From the NCBI RefSeq assembly GCF_029581355.1, contig NZ_CP120849.1, forward strand, positions 1,272,501-1,336,500: 64,000 nt of DNA, given 5' to 3'. The stretch comes from Parabacteroides chongii (GTDB taxonomy: Bacteria; Bacteroidota; Bacteroidia; Bacteroidales; Tannerellaceae). This document shows positions 44,057-53,135 of this stretch, in pieces (the stretch's first letter is position 1; each line of letters opens with the position of its first letter). The translations under genes were made by a program, and so were the position numbers. The notes beneath the pieces were generated by a model. That model had not been told where the DNA came from. It saw nothing but the letters and a program-made list of their open reading frames with translations, and searched no databases.

Positions 44057-45628
44057 ATGAACAACGAGACATTTGAAATGGTGGCCAAAACCCTGTACGG
44101 GTTAGAAGAAATACTGGCCGGTGAGTTATTAGCTGTAGGTGCCAACGACATAGAGATTGGCCGTCGAATGGTATCCTTCACAGGAGATAAAGAAGTCCTC
44201 TACAGAGCGAACTTCTGCTGCCGCACCGCCTTACGCATCCTGAAACCTATCTATCATTTTAAAGCAAAAGATGCCGACACGGTTTATAAGGAAGTGAAAA
44301 AGGTCGCATGGGAAAACTACATGTCACTGGATAAGACCTTCGCGATCGACTCCGTGATCTATTCGGAAGATTTCAATCACTCCAAATTCGTGGCTTACCG
44401 TACAAAAGATGCGATTGTCGACTACTTCATGGAGAAGCACAACAAACGTCCGTCCGTACGTGTAAATAATCCTGATTTATATATCAATATACATATCTCC
44501 CACAACGATTGTACCCTGTCTATCGACAGTTCGGGTGAGAGCCTCCACAAACGCGGCTACCGTGTGGAACAGACGGAAGCCCCACTGAACGAAGTACTGG
44601 CTGCCGGTATGATCCTGAAGACAGGCTGGAAAGGCGAGTCGAACTTCATCGACCCGATGTGCGGCTCCGGTACATTGCTGATAGAAGCCGCCATGATCGC
44701 CCTGAACATCGCTCCGGGTATCCACCGCAAAGAGTTCGCTTTCGAGAAATGGATCGACTTCGACCAGGAGCTGTTCGACCGTATCTATAACGATGAAAGC
44801 AATGAACGCGAGTTCACTTTCAAATGCTACGGATCGGATATCAACCCGGCAGCCATCGAGATTGCCCAAAAGAATATCCGCAGTGCCGGACTTGCTAAAT
44901 ACATCGACCTGAAAGTATTGCCTTTCCAGCAATATTCGGAAGCCCCGCAACCAGGTATCATGGTTACCAACCCACCTTATGGAGAACGTATTTCCACACG
45001 CGACCTGTTGGGACTGTATAACATGATCGGCGAACGTATCAAGCATGTATTCACTGGCTATAACGTATGGATACTCAGCTATAAAGACGAGTGTTTCGAC
45101 AAAATAGGTCTACGCCCGAGCGAACGAATGAAGCTGATCAACGGCTCGCTCGACTGCGAATACCGTCGCTACGAAATATTTGAAGGTAAAAACAAAGATT
45201 ACAAAAAAGCCCTAAACGAAGAGGGTACTGCAGAAACAACAACTCCGCAATCCAGGCCGACATTTCCGGAAAAGAAATATGACACTCGTCCTGCCGGTCG
45301 TCCGAACTTCAAAATGGATCGTTTAGACCGTCCGGAACGTCGTTTCGCTGCTGCCCATAGCGATAATGAAGACGAACGTATCGCAGCAATACCGGGAAAA
45401 CGATTCTTTGGTGATGAACGCGGAGACGGACGTCCTGCCCGCAAACAATTCGGCGGTGATCGTCAATCGTTCAGCAAACCAGGCGAGAAACGTCCGGTTA
45501 AGATGCGCTACCGGGATGAAGACGACCGCCGCTCTGGCAACAGAAAGAGTTTCGGAGACAGAAAACGCGGAGAAGGTCGCCCATTCAAGAAACCGTTTAA
45601 AAGAGATAAAGATGAATTTGAAGATTAA
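44057..45628 (+). CDS. THUMP-domain class I SAM-dependent rRNA methyltransferase (RlmL-like) with basic tail
   Basis: 523 aa. The N-terminal THUMP RNA-binding domain (about 1-160) is followed by a Rossmann methyltransferase domain with SNFIDPMCGSGTLLIEAAMI (SAM site), CYGSDINPAAIEIAQKNI and the catalytic MVTNPPYGERI. This matches the RlmL N-terminal half, which forms N2-methylguanosine in 23S rRNA. From about residue 385 there is a ~140-residue disordered tail, rich in Arg, Lys, Asp and Gly (RRSGNRKSFGDRKRGEGRPF), probably for RNA binding. Its last 17 bp overlap the start of the S9 peptidase gene. The target base is inferred from the family, not shown here. Confidence 0.88.
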   Translation: MNNETFEMVAKTLYGLEEILAGELLAVGANDIEIGRRMVSFTGDKEVLYRANFCCRTALRILKPIYHFKAKDADTVYKEVKKVAWENYMSLDKTFAIDSVIYSEDFNHSKFVAYRTKDAIVDYFMEKHNKRPSVRVNNPDLYINIHISHNDCTLSIDSSGESLHKRGYRVEQTEAPLNEVLAAGMILKTGWKGESNFIDPMCGSGTLLIEAAMIALNIAPGIHRKEFAFEKWIDFDQELFDRIYNDESNEREFTFKCYGSDINPAAIEIAQKNIRSAGLAKYIDLKVLPFQQYSEAPQPGIMVTNPPYGERISTRDLLGLYNMIGERIKHVFTGYNVWILSYKDECFDKIGLRPSERMKLINGSLDCEYRRYEIFEGKNKDYKKALNEEGTAETTTPQSRPTFPEKKYDTRPAGRPNFKMDRLDRPERRFAAAHSDNEDERIAAIPGKRFFGDERGDGRPARKQFGGDRQSFSKPGEKRPVKMRYRDEDDRRSGNRKSFGDRKRGEGRPFKKPFKRDKDEFED

Positions 45629-47813
45629 GATTTTCCTGGTTCTTTGTGTGTTCGCTTTATCTACTCCTTTAAAAATGATGGCGCAAGACAAACAGTTTAC
45701 CTTACACGACCTGATCCCGGGAGGAAAAACATACAGTCGTTTTGTTCCAGAGAACCGATCGGGATTGCAATGGGCCGGCGACATGTATATATATGTTGAA
45801 AAAAACATCGTAATAGGTGCCAAGCCGAAGCATTATCCGGAAATACGCGTCAGCCGTTCCGGACTGAACCAGGCGCTGCAGGCTGCCGGACTCGATTCAG
45901 TTGCCCGTATGCCGGTATTCTCTGTGCCTTACAAAGGACAACAGATATTGGCTTTTACCCATAAACAGCATCGTATTCATTACGATATGCAGGAACGGAA
46001 AGTTGTCGCCGATTATCAGCTGGATAAAGCGGGCAGCAACTATGAGTTCTGTCCGGCAAACAGTTACCTGGCATTTACGGACGGAAACAATATCAAAATC
46101 CTTTCACCTGACAACCAGACCCGCATTGTTACACGTGAAACAATGGACGGTGTTGTCTGCGGACAGGCTGTTCACCAGCGGGAATTTGGGATCAACAAAG
46201 GTCTGTTCTGGTCACCGAAAGGTTCTGCCCTGGCTTTTTACCGGATGGACGAAAGCATGGTTACCGATTATCCGATCGTGAATATCGATGCGCGTTGTGC
46301 CAAAGCAGAACCGCAAAAGTATCCGATGGCAGGCATGAAAAGCCATGAAGTAACGATCGGCGTCTATAACCTGTCAAACGGAGAAACAGTCTGGCTGCAA
46401 ACCGGAACACCTAAAGAGAAGTATCTGACAAACATAGCTTGGAGCCCGGACGAAAAAAGCATCTACATTGCCGAGCTGAACCGCGACCAGAACGAAATGC
46501 ACCTGGTCCGTTATTCCGCCCTGACCGGTGAAAAGGAAGCCGATCTGTTTACTGAAAAGAACGATCGGTACGTAGAGCCGCAACACCCGGTTCTCTTTCT
46601 CCCGAATGATCCGGAGAAGTTTATCTGGCAAAGTCAGCGCGACGGCTACAACCACCTCTATCTGTATGACACCAGTGGTAAGCTGCTCAAACAGCTGACC
46701 AAAGGAGACTGGATCGTAATGAATGTTTTGGGCTTCGACCCGAAAGGTGAAAACCTGTTCATCACGTCCACACAACCGCATCCGCTGAGTTCATTTAGTT
46801 ACGGGACACCGCTAAACATCAACGGCTGGCGATTGGATATGAAGAAAGGAGAGACTCATCTGATATCCGGAGGCACAGGCTTACAGGGGGTACACAACCT
46901 CTCGATCAGCCCGGACGGGAAATATGCCATCGACAATTATTCCGCTCCCGATATTCCCCGAAAGATAGAGATCGTACAGACGAAAAATAGGAAAACAGTA
47001 GAAACCCTGCTGACAGCGAAAAACCCGTACGAAGGCTATGCCCTACCCGAGATAGAAGTCGGTACAATCAAAGCTGCCGACGGTGTAACGGATCTCAACT
47101 ACCGCCTGGTCAAGCCGGTCGGATTGGATGAAAGCAAGAAATACCCCGCCATTATCTATGTGTACGGAGGTCCGCATGCCCAATTGATTACCGGCGACTT
47201 TATGAACGGCGGACGGGGATGGGATATCTATATGGCGCAACGCGGATACGTCATGCTGACGGTAGACAGCCGGGGATCGGCCAACCGCGGATTTGAATTT
47301 GAAAGCGTTATCCACCGCAACCTGGGTGTCAACGAGATGGCGGACCAGGTCAAAGGGGCAGACTTCCTCAAATCGCTTCCTTACGTGGATGCCGATCGCA
47401 TCGGCGTACATGGCTGGAGCTACGGCGGTTTCATGACTACCAATCTGATGCTCTCCTATCCGGAAATATTCAAGGTTGGCGTAGCCGGCGGTCCGGTAAT
47501 CGACTGGAGCAATTACGAGATCATGTACGGAGAACGGTATATGGACCGTCCGCAGGATAACCCTGAAGGATATAAGAATGCCAACATGAAGCTAAAAGCC
47601 GGCAATCTGAAAGGACATCTCCTGATGATTCATGGCGACATCGACCCTGTGGTCGTATGGCAGCACAGTTTGGGCTTTCTGAAAGCCTGTGTGGAGGCTG
47701 ATACATATCCGGATTATTTCGTCTATCCACGCCATCAGCACAACGTGATCGGCAAAGACCGTCCGCATCTGTATGAAAAGATTACACGGTACTTTGACGA
47801 CTACTTAAAATAG
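45612..47813 (+). CDS. Prolyl-oligopeptidase (S9/DPP IV-type) serine peptidase
   Basis: 733 aa from the ATG at 45612, which starts a signal peptide (MNLKIKIFLVLCVFALSTPL). The frame is open further upstream inside the methyltransferase gene, but that part has no peptidase sequence. An N-terminal propeller (about 35-480; DPP IV_N) includes the DPP IV-like block ALAFYRMDESMVTDYPIVN. The C-terminal alpha/beta hydrolase has the nucleophile Ser603 in GWSYGG, Asp678 in GDIDP and His708/His710 in PRHQHN. It should release X-Pro or X-Ala dipeptides in the periplasm. A long inverted repeat of TTGACAG heptamers starts at its stop codon. Confidence 0.93.
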   Translation: MNLKIKIFLVLCVFALSTPLKMMAQDKQFTLHDLIPGGKTYSRFVPENRSGLQWAGDMYIYVEKNIVIGAKPKHYPEIRVSRSGLNQALQAAGLDSVARMPVFSVPYKGQQILAFTHKQHRIHYDMQERKVVADYQLDKAGSNYEFCPANSYLAFTDGNNIKILSPDNQTRIVTRETMDGVVCGQAVHQREFGINKGLFWSPKGSALAFYRMDESMVTDYPIVNIDARCAKAEPQKYPMAGMKSHEVTIGVYNLSNGETVWLQTGTPKEKYLTNIAWSPDEKSIYIAELNRDQNEMHLVRYSALTGEKEADLFTEKNDRYVEPQHPVLFLPNDPEKFIWQSQRDGYNHLYLYDTSGKLLKQLTKGDWIVMNVLGFDPKGENLFITSTQPHPLSSFSYGTPLNINGWRLDMKKGETHLISGGTGLQGVHNLSISPDGKYAIDNYSAPDIPRKIEIVQTKNRKTVETLLTAKNPYEGYALPEIEVGTIKAADGVTDLNYRLVKPVGLDESKKYPAIIYVYGGPHAQLITGDFMNGGRGWDIYMAQRGYVMLTVDSRGSANRGFEFESVIHRNLGVNEMADQVKGADFLKSLPYVDADRIGVHGWSYGGFMTTNLMLSYPEIFKVGVAGGPVIDWSNYEIMYGERYMDRPQDNPEGYKNANMKLKAGNLKGHLLMIHGDIDPVVVWQHSLGFLKACVEADTYPDYFVYPRHQHNVIGKDRPHLYEKITRYFDDYLK

Positions 47814-47894
47814 TTGACAGTTGACAAGTGACAGTTGACAGTTAAAATGCTTATTGTATCAAAACTGTCAACTGTCAACTGTCAACTGTCAACT
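47812..47894. repeat. 32-bp inverted repeat made of TTGACAG heptamers
   Basis: The left arm (47812-47843) and right arm (47863-47894) match in 30 of 32 positions, around a 19-nt loop. Each arm is four to five copies of the heptamer TTGACAG or its complement CTGTCAA. A further ATTGTCAACT follows at 47906. The left arm overlaps the stop codon of the S9 peptidase, so a transcript would end in a long hairpin. It could serve as a terminator or an mRNA-stabilising element; no U-tract follows. Confidence 0.85.
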
Positions 47895-47932
47895 AAATAC
47901 ATAAATTGTCAACTAAAAAACAACTATAAAAT

Positions 47933-49201
47933 ATGAACATTCTGTTATTAGGCTCCGGCGGCCGCGAACACGCAATAGCCTGGAAAATCGCCCAAAGTCC
48001 GAAAACGGACAAGTTATTTATTGCCCCCGGTAACGCAGGCACAGCCCAGGTAGGAACCAATGTTAATATCAAGGCAGACGATTTCCAGACCATCAAAGAA
48101 TTCGTATTGGCCAACAACGTCAACATGGTAGTTGTAGGTCCGGAAGACCCACTGGTAAAAGGTGTTTACGACTTCTTCAAGAACGATGCTTCACTGGCAG
48201 GTATTCCTGTGATAGGTCCGTCGAAAGAAGGTGCACAGCTGGAAGGCAGCAAGGACTTCGCCAAAGCATTTATGATGCGCCACAACATCCCGACTGCCCG
48301 CTATAAAAGTATTTCTGCTGAAAACCTGGAAGAAGGATATGCTTTCCTTGAATCGCTAAAAGCTCCTTACGTGCTGAAAGCCGACGGTCTGGCGGCGGGT
48401 AAAGGCGTGCTGATCCTCGATACACTGGAAGAAGCGAAAAAGGAATTGGGCGATATGCTGAACGGAATGTTCGGCGACGCCAGCAAGACAGTCCTTATCG
48501 AAGAGTTCATGACAGGTATCGAATGCTCTGTATTCGTCATGACCGACGGGACAAACTACAAAGTGCTCCCGGTAGCCAAAGACTATAAACGTATCGGCGA
48601 AGGCAACACAGGTCTCAACACAGGTGGTATGGGTGCCGTTTCTCCCGTCCCGTTTGCCGATGAAGCCTATATGGCAAAGGTGGATGAACAAATCATCCGT
48701 CCGACCATCGAAGGACTGAAAGCGGAAGGTATCGACTATAAAGGTTTCATCTTCCTCGGCCTGATCAACGAGAACGATCCGAAGGTGATCGAATACAACT
48801 GCCGCATGGGCGACCCGGAAACAGAAGTAGTCATGCTCCGTATCCAAAGCGACCTGGTAGACCTGCTGGAAGGTATAGCCGAAGGCAACCTTGACAGCCG
48901 CACCCTGGTTCACGACCCGCGTGCAGCCGTTACAGTTATGCTGGTAAGCGGCGGATATCCCGAAGCGTATGAAAAAGGCAAAATAATCTACGGACTGGAT
49001 GACGTGCCATCCGACAATATCCTTTTCCACGCCGGTACCGTTGCAGCCAGCGGTCGCATCCTGACTAATGGCGGACGCGTCATTGCCGTCAGCTCTTACG
49101 GAGCCAACAAAGAAGAAGCTCTGGCCCGCTCTTTTGCCGGTGCGAAGAAGATCTTATTCGACAAGAAATATTTCCGGAGCGATATCGGGTTCGATTTGTA
49201 A
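47933..49201 (+). CDS. purD: Phosphoribosylamine-glycine ligase
   Basis: ATP-grasp enzyme of 422 aa. Joins glycine to phosphoribosylamine in de novo purine synthesis. The N-terminus [20 protein letters not shown], the ATP-grasp segment [19 protein letters not shown], the family signature [18 protein letters not shown] and the C-terminal [16 protein letters not shown] are all present and full length. There is no neighbouring purine gene in the window. It starts 38 bp after the TTGACAG inverted repeat and is followed by another palindromic element at 49211-49283. Confidence 0.96.
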   Translation: MNILLLGSGGREHAIAWKIAQSPKTDKLFIAPGNAGTAQVGTNVNIKADDFQTIKEFVLANNVNMVVVGPEDPLVKGVYDFFKNDASLAGIPVIGPSKEGAQLEGSKDFAKAFMMRHNIPTARYKSISAENLEEGYAFLESLKAPYVLKADGLAAGKGVLILDTLEEAKKELGDMLNGMFGDASKTVLIEEFMTGIECSVFVMTDGTNYKVLPVAKDYKRIGEGNTGLNTGGMGAVSPVPFADEAYMAKVDEQIIRPTIEGLKAEGIDYKGFIFLGLINENDPKVIEYNCRMGDPETEVVMLRIQSDLVDLLEGIAEGNLDSRTLVHDPRAAVTVMLVSGGYPEAYEKGKIIYGLDDVPSDNILFHAGTVAASGRILTNGGRVIAVSSYGANKEEALARSFAGAKKILFDKKYFRSDIGFDL

Positions 49202-49210
49202 AAACAATCA

Positions 49211-49283
49211 AGAGTCCTGTAAGGACGAGCCAAATCTAGCCCAAGGTTTAACCTTGGGCTAGATTTGTGATCAGGCTTACAGC
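49211..49283. repeat. REP-like composite palindrome
   Basis: Three hairpins in a row: GTCCT/AGGAC (49214-49225), a 17-bp perfect stem CAAATCTAGCCCAAGGT / ACCTTGGGCTAGATTTG (49231-49267, 3-nt loop), and AGGCT/AGCCT (49273-49284, 2-nt spacer). No U-tract follows, so it is not a typical terminator. It fills most of the gap between purD and the membrane-protein gene. Confidence 0.75.
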
Positions 49284-49300
49284 CTTCAGAATCAGTAAGA

Positions 49301-50311
49301 ATGAACAATACATACAGTTACTCCCGCAGGCACAGTATTTCCGGCACAGGCACTTTTGTGGTCGTGCTGATAGCTTGTATTGCCTGCTGGGTCGTAAGCT
49401 ACTTCAATTCGATCGGTTATCCGGTATACGGAGAGGTGACAGCCCCTCCCCTGTGGAACGCCATCTGCCAGGTTCTGCCTGGCAAGGCTTTTACGTATAC
49501 CATAGGTATGCTGTTGATGTTCGGGGGAGCTCTCCTGCTCCACCGGGCCAACTATATCCTGGTGCTGATCCGCGAAAAGACGCTGCTTCCTTTTCTGTTT
49601 TATGTACTGTTCATTAGTACCAATCCGGACTTCCTACCGTTGAAGTCCACCTCACTCGGCGTATTCTGCCTGATCCTGGCTATTTACCAGCTATTCACAT
49701 CCTACCATGATCCCTATGCCAAAAGCAACGCCTATAATGCCGCCTTGCTGATCGGGATAGGTAGTTTGTTATGGGTACATATCCTTTGGTTCATTCCGAT
49801 CTTCTGGATAGGGATGTATAATTTCAGGACCCTGAATATCCGGACATTTATCGCATCCTTATTGGGTGTAGGCACTGTTTACTGGTTCCTGCTGGGCTGG
49901 TGTGTCTGGTTTCGCGATTTCACGCCATTCACCGTTCCGTTCGCAGGATTGTTCAAAATACGTTTCCTGATTGCTACCGGAATCGGACTGCTCGACTGGA
50001 TAGCGATTGCTGCCGTGGCTCTTTTAACGGCGGTTTCCGCCATCAATATCATTACGCACGAATATGAGGATGTTTTACGTACACGCCAATTCTTATCCTT
50101 CCTTATCGTCCTGTCCGTATGGGCGTTTGCGCTCTATTTCATTTACGAACAGGCTTCGGAAGAGTTTCTTGAAACAGCCTGTGTCCCGGCTTCGATACTG
50201 ATCGCCCATTTCTTCACCGTTATGCGCGGCAGGATCATCTTCTGGACATTCTATTCGACCATCGTGCTTTATTTTGCCCTCTTATTCTTACGTATATGGA
50301 ATTTCTTATAG
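49301..50311 (+). CDS. Multi-pass membrane protein of unknown function
   Basis: 336 aa with about nine to ten hydrophobic segments from residue 15 to the end, and a short Ser/Arg-rich N-terminus (NNTYSYSRRHSISG). Between helices there are aromatic-rich turns (HILWFIPIFWIGMYNFRTLN, WFLLGWCVWFRDFTPF). It is similar in plan to DUF6427-type proteins of the phylum, but I cannot confirm that family. It overlaps the next gene (YqaA-like) by 16 bp, so the two are translationally coupled. No catalytic motif was found. Confidence 0.7.
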   Translation: MNNTYSYSRRHSISGTGTFVVVLIACIACWVVSYFNSIGYPVYGEVTAPPLWNAICQVLPGKAFTYTIGMLLMFGGALLLHRANYILVLIREKTLLPFLFYVLFISTNPDFLPLKSTSLGVFCLILAIYQLFTSYHDPYAKSNAYNAALLIGIGSLLWVHILWFIPIFWIGMYNFRTLNIRTFIASLLGVGTVYWFLLGWCVWFRDFTPFTVPFAGLFKIRFLIATGIGLLDWIAIAAVALLTAVSAINIITHEYEDVLRTRQFLSFLIVLSVWAFALYFIYEQASEEFLETACVPASILIAHFFTVMRGRIIFWTFYSTIVLYFALLFLRIWNFL

Positions 50312-50745
50312 AATATGGATACATCGGGGTGTTTATTGCCTCTTTCCTTGCTGCAACCATTCTGCCTTTCAGCAGCGAAGTCGTACTGACAGGCGTACTG
50401 CTAGCCGGTTCAGCCTATTGGCCTTGCATGATTGCCGCCACACTGGGGAACTTCCTGGGTGGCATGAGCTGTTACTGGCTTGGTATGTTGGGGAAAGTGG
50501 AATGGATCGAAAAATACCTCAAACTGGATGCCAAAAAGCTCCAAAAGGTACAGGACTGGATCGCAGGAAAAGGATCATGGATGGGCTTCTTCGTCTTCCT
50601 CCCCGGTATCGGTGACTTCATAGCGGTAGCATTGGGCTTCCTCCGCGCCAATATCTGGATCGTTGCCATTTCGATGTTCCTGGGCAAGGCCATCCGCTAT
50701 TGGGTGTGGATGGAGTTTGTCTACAAGGTACAGGGAATGCTGTAA
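50296..50745 (+). CDS. DedA/SNARE-associated family small membrane protein (YqaA-like)
   Basis: 149 aa. GYIGVFIASFLAATILPFSS at the start, then a glycine-rich reentrant region (AATLGNFLGGMSCYWLG) and the late VFLPGIGDFIAVALGFLRAN. These match the VTT/DedA superfamily, in its short YqaA form. Larger DedA proteins carry undecaprenyl or other phospholipids across the membrane; for YqaA this is not established. It overlaps the preceding membrane-protein gene by 16 bp. Confidence 0.85.
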   Translation: MEFLIEYGYIGVFIASFLAATILPFSSEVVLTGVLLAGSAYWPCMIAATLGNFLGGMSCYWLGMLGKVEWIEKYLKLDAKKLQKVQDWIAGKGSWMGFFVFLPGIGDFIAVALGFLRANIWIVAISMFLGKAIRYWVWMEFVYKVQGML

Positions 50746-50772
50746 AGAGTTCCCTGTATCCCTAATCTAAAA

Positions 50773-52062
50773 TTACTCTGCCAGCCACTGGTTCAGTTGC
50801 GTCAGAATCTTTTCCTTGATGTCTTCAGGCATATTGCCGATACGCGAACGGTGACTGCCACGAGGTTGGAAATAGACTTGTTCGTTTTTCTTTCCTTTGA
50901 AAACCGGAGCATGTGCCGCTGTCCACGGATCGATCTCGCCATAGATGAAGATCATCTTCGGGTCATTATCCTTCAGGAAGTTATATATCTTATGATAAAG
51001 AGCCGGACGAAATTCCACCTTGTCTACCAATTCTTTCGGAAGCATGATACGGTTTAAGTATCCTTTACTGCTTTCTATAGTCAGATACTTTTTAAAGGGC
51101 TTTGTGTCGTAGCCATAGTAACCCAATTCACGGGCTGCCTGTACAAAGAATGAGATATTCGGCTGGTTTTCGGCAAAATAATCAGGACTGCTGATATCCA
51201 TCAGATGATCGAATAGAACTTTCGTTTCAGCATGTAGAGAAGGGATAACGGAAACAGATGTTCCCCACTGCCACAGGGCGAAAGGATATTCCAATACGCA
51301 ATAATCCAGCACCTCGGCCATCGGAATACGGTATTCCAAGCCTTTCTCTTTAGAGAACGATTCGAGCAAAGGGAGCATATCAGCTTTACGTTTCAGTACT
51401 TCCAACTGAAAGCCTTCTATCTTCTTACGCTCTTTTTTCGTACCTACCTTACGGAGGAACAGTTCGTGCCGACCATCTTCCACTCCCTTACACAGCGGAC
51501 CTACATACGGTACTGAAATATCGACATCGTCCGGAAAAAAAGCACAGTAAAGCATGGTAGTCTGTCCGCCCTTGCTGATACCGGTACTGATCCATTTACC
51601 GGTATAAAGCTGCTTGAATGTCTGGTTGACGTTATGCAGGTCATAAGCGGAGTTCTCGGCAGTCAGATAATCCCAGTTGCAGGGTTCGGGAGTGGATTCC
51701 AGAAAATAACGGTATTCCACAAAGATCAGGTTCGCATTCAGCAACTTCGTCAGTTCTTCCTGATATTTGGGATTCAGGGCGTAAGCGCCACCATAACCTT
51801 CTGTTACGATAACGGTCGGACGGTCGAAGCCGACATGTCCGATAACGACACGCTGGGTAAAAGTTCCCACTTCCGGATGCTTCGGGTCGATAGGTTGGGT
51901 GATACGTACCAGGTACTTTTCCGGATAGACATCCGATTCGAGTTGTTCGATAGTACTGATTCCCTTCAGGGAGGCAAGCTTCTCTTTCAAATCTCCCGGT
52001 GCGGCAAAGGCAACCAGGGTACAAAGAAAAGAGAGGAGCAGAAGATTGAATGTCCTTCTCAT
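50773..52062 (-). CDS. S37-type serine peptidase (PS-10 family)
   Basis: Exported peptidase of 429 aa with a signal peptide (NLLLLSFLCTLVAFAAP). The alpha/beta hydrolase triad is visible: Ser in WISTGISKGGQTTMLY, Asp in IYGEIDPWTAAH and His in QPRGSHRSRIGNMP. FVEYRYFLESTPEPCNWDYL precedes it. This fits peptidase family S37 (tripeptidyl aminopeptidases first described in Streptomyces). It is the last gene of a four-gene minus-strand operon. Its ATG overlaps the queG stop codon (ATGA), showing translational coupling. Confidence 0.88.
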   Translation of the reverse strand: MRRTFNLLLLSFLCTLVAFAAPGDLKEKLASLKGISTIEQLESDVYPEKYLVRITQPIDPKHPEVGTFTQRVVIGHVGFDRPTVIVTEGYGGAYALNPKYQEELTKLLNANLIFVEYRYFLESTPEPCNWDYLTAENSAYDLHNVNQTFKQLYTGKWISTGISKGGQTTMLYCAFFPDDVDISVPYVGPLCKGVEDGRHELFLRKVGTKKERKKIEGFQLEVLKRKADMLPLLESFSKEKGLEYRIPMAEVLDYCVLEYPFALWQWGTSVSVIPSLHAETKVLFDHLMDISSPDYFAENQPNISFFVQAARELGYYGYDTKPFKKYLTIESSKGYLNRIMLPKELVDKVEFRPALYHKIYNFLKDNDPKMIFIYGEIDPWTAAHAPVFKGKKNEQVYFQPRGSHRSRIGNMPEDIKEKILTQLNQWLAE

Positions 52063-53105
52063 GGTTTATCTTTCTTGTTGTTTATAATTTTTCGTTTGTT
52101 AGCGATCGTCCGGATCAAGCCTTCATATTTTGCCCGTTTGACAGCTGACTTGGCAAAGATACGATTATAATCTTCACGGGTAAAGTCCGCCAGGTCTTCT
52201 TTTTTAAAGGAAAGGAAGGCGGGTGAGGGGATAAAAGTCTCTTCACGGGTAGGAACAGCAAAGCGGTTCCAGGGGCAGACCTCCTGACAGGTGTCGCAGC
52301 CGTAGAGGCGGTTGCCCAGGCGGGAGGCAAGCTCGGAAGGGATATCTTCTTTATGCTCGATAGTGAGGTAAGAGATACATTTGTTTGCATTCAAATGCCT
52401 GGCGGACTCCAAAGCCCCTGTCGGACAGGTATCGAGACAACGACGGCAATTGCCGCAACGGTTCTCCTGGGGGCTGTCGTAGTCGAGTTCCAGCGTAGTG
52501 ACAATCTCACCGAGGAAAAAGAAAGAGCCTTTACCGGGGATGATAAGGTTGGTATTCTTGCCGATCCAGCCGAGGCCGGCTTTCCAGGCCCAATAACGTT
52601 CGAGAAGAGGTGCGGAGTCGGTAAAAACCCGAGCTTCAAGGTTTTCCGGAGCAGATGGATTACCTCCCTCCTGTCCCCTCTCAAGAGGGGAAAAGTGACT
52701 CCCAGTCACTACCTGTTGTCCGAAAGAATCGAGTGCCTGAGGGAAGGTTGGAAGAAGCTCTTCCGTGATGTATTGCCAGAGTTGACGGAGCTTGTCTTTC
52801 AGGACGAGGTGGTAATCCTTGCCATAAGCATAGTAAGAGATGCGGGGGGCATCGGGAGATTGCTTCTGTGCCGGATAATAATTAAGGGCAACAGAGATAA
52901 CCGAACGGGCACCTTCGACCAAGCCGGCAGGGTTCAGACGGATATCCCGGTAGTTCTCCATATATTTCATCCCAGCATGACATCCTTCTGCTATCCAACG
53001 GTCAAAAAACAAAGCTTCGGTGTCTGCGGGTGCCACTTCAGCTATTCCGCAGGCATCGAAGCCTAATTCTTTTGCTTTGTTCTTTATATGGGCAGACAGG
53101 TTCAT
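52059..53105 (-). CDS. queG: Epoxyqueuosine reductase
   Basis: Cobalamin- and iron-sulfur-dependent enzyme that makes queuosine from epoxyqueuosine in tRNA, 348 aa. I chose the start at 53105, giving MNLSAHIKNKAKELGFDACG, over the one five codons upstream. The N-terminal domain has ARSVISVALNYYP and YAYGKDYH. DSAPLLERYWAWKAGLGWIG is the family core. Two 4Fe-4S motifs follow: CGNCRRCLDTCPTGAL and CDTCQEVCPWN. Between them and the N-terminal part lies an odd, low-similarity stretch (TGSHFSPLERGQEGGNPSAP) encoded by two perfect hairpins. This looks like an inserted palindromic element that kept the frame. The downstream peptidase starts inside its stop codon. Confidence 0.93.
   Translation of the reverse strand: MNLSAHIKNKAKELGFDACGIAEVAPADTEALFFDRWIAEGCHAGMKYMENYRDIRLNPAGLVEGARSVISVALNYYPAQKQSPDAPRISYYAYGKDYHLVLKDKLRQLWQYITEELLPTFPQALDSFGQQVVTGSHFSPLERGQEGGNPSAPENLEARVFTDSAPLLERYWAWKAGLGWIGKNTNLIIPGKGSFFFLGEIVTTLELDYDSPQENRCGNCRRCLDTCPTGALESARHLNANKCISYLTIEHKEDIPSELASRLGNRLYGCDTCQEVCPWNRFAVPTREETFIPSPAFLSFKKEDLADFTREDYNRIFAKSAVKRAKYEGLIRTIANKRKIINNKKDKP
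52675..52710. repeat. Double-hairpin element inserted in frame in queG
   Basis: CCCCTCT-CA-AGAGGGG (52675-52690) is followed at once by AGTGACT-CCC-AGTCACT (52694-52710), both perfect. On the minus strand it encodes SHFSPLERGQEGG-type residues in the middle of QueG. These have no counterpart in the QueG core as I know it. Confidence 0.7.
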
Positions 53106-53135
53106 TGCATATTGGCACATTACCCCATTGACACA

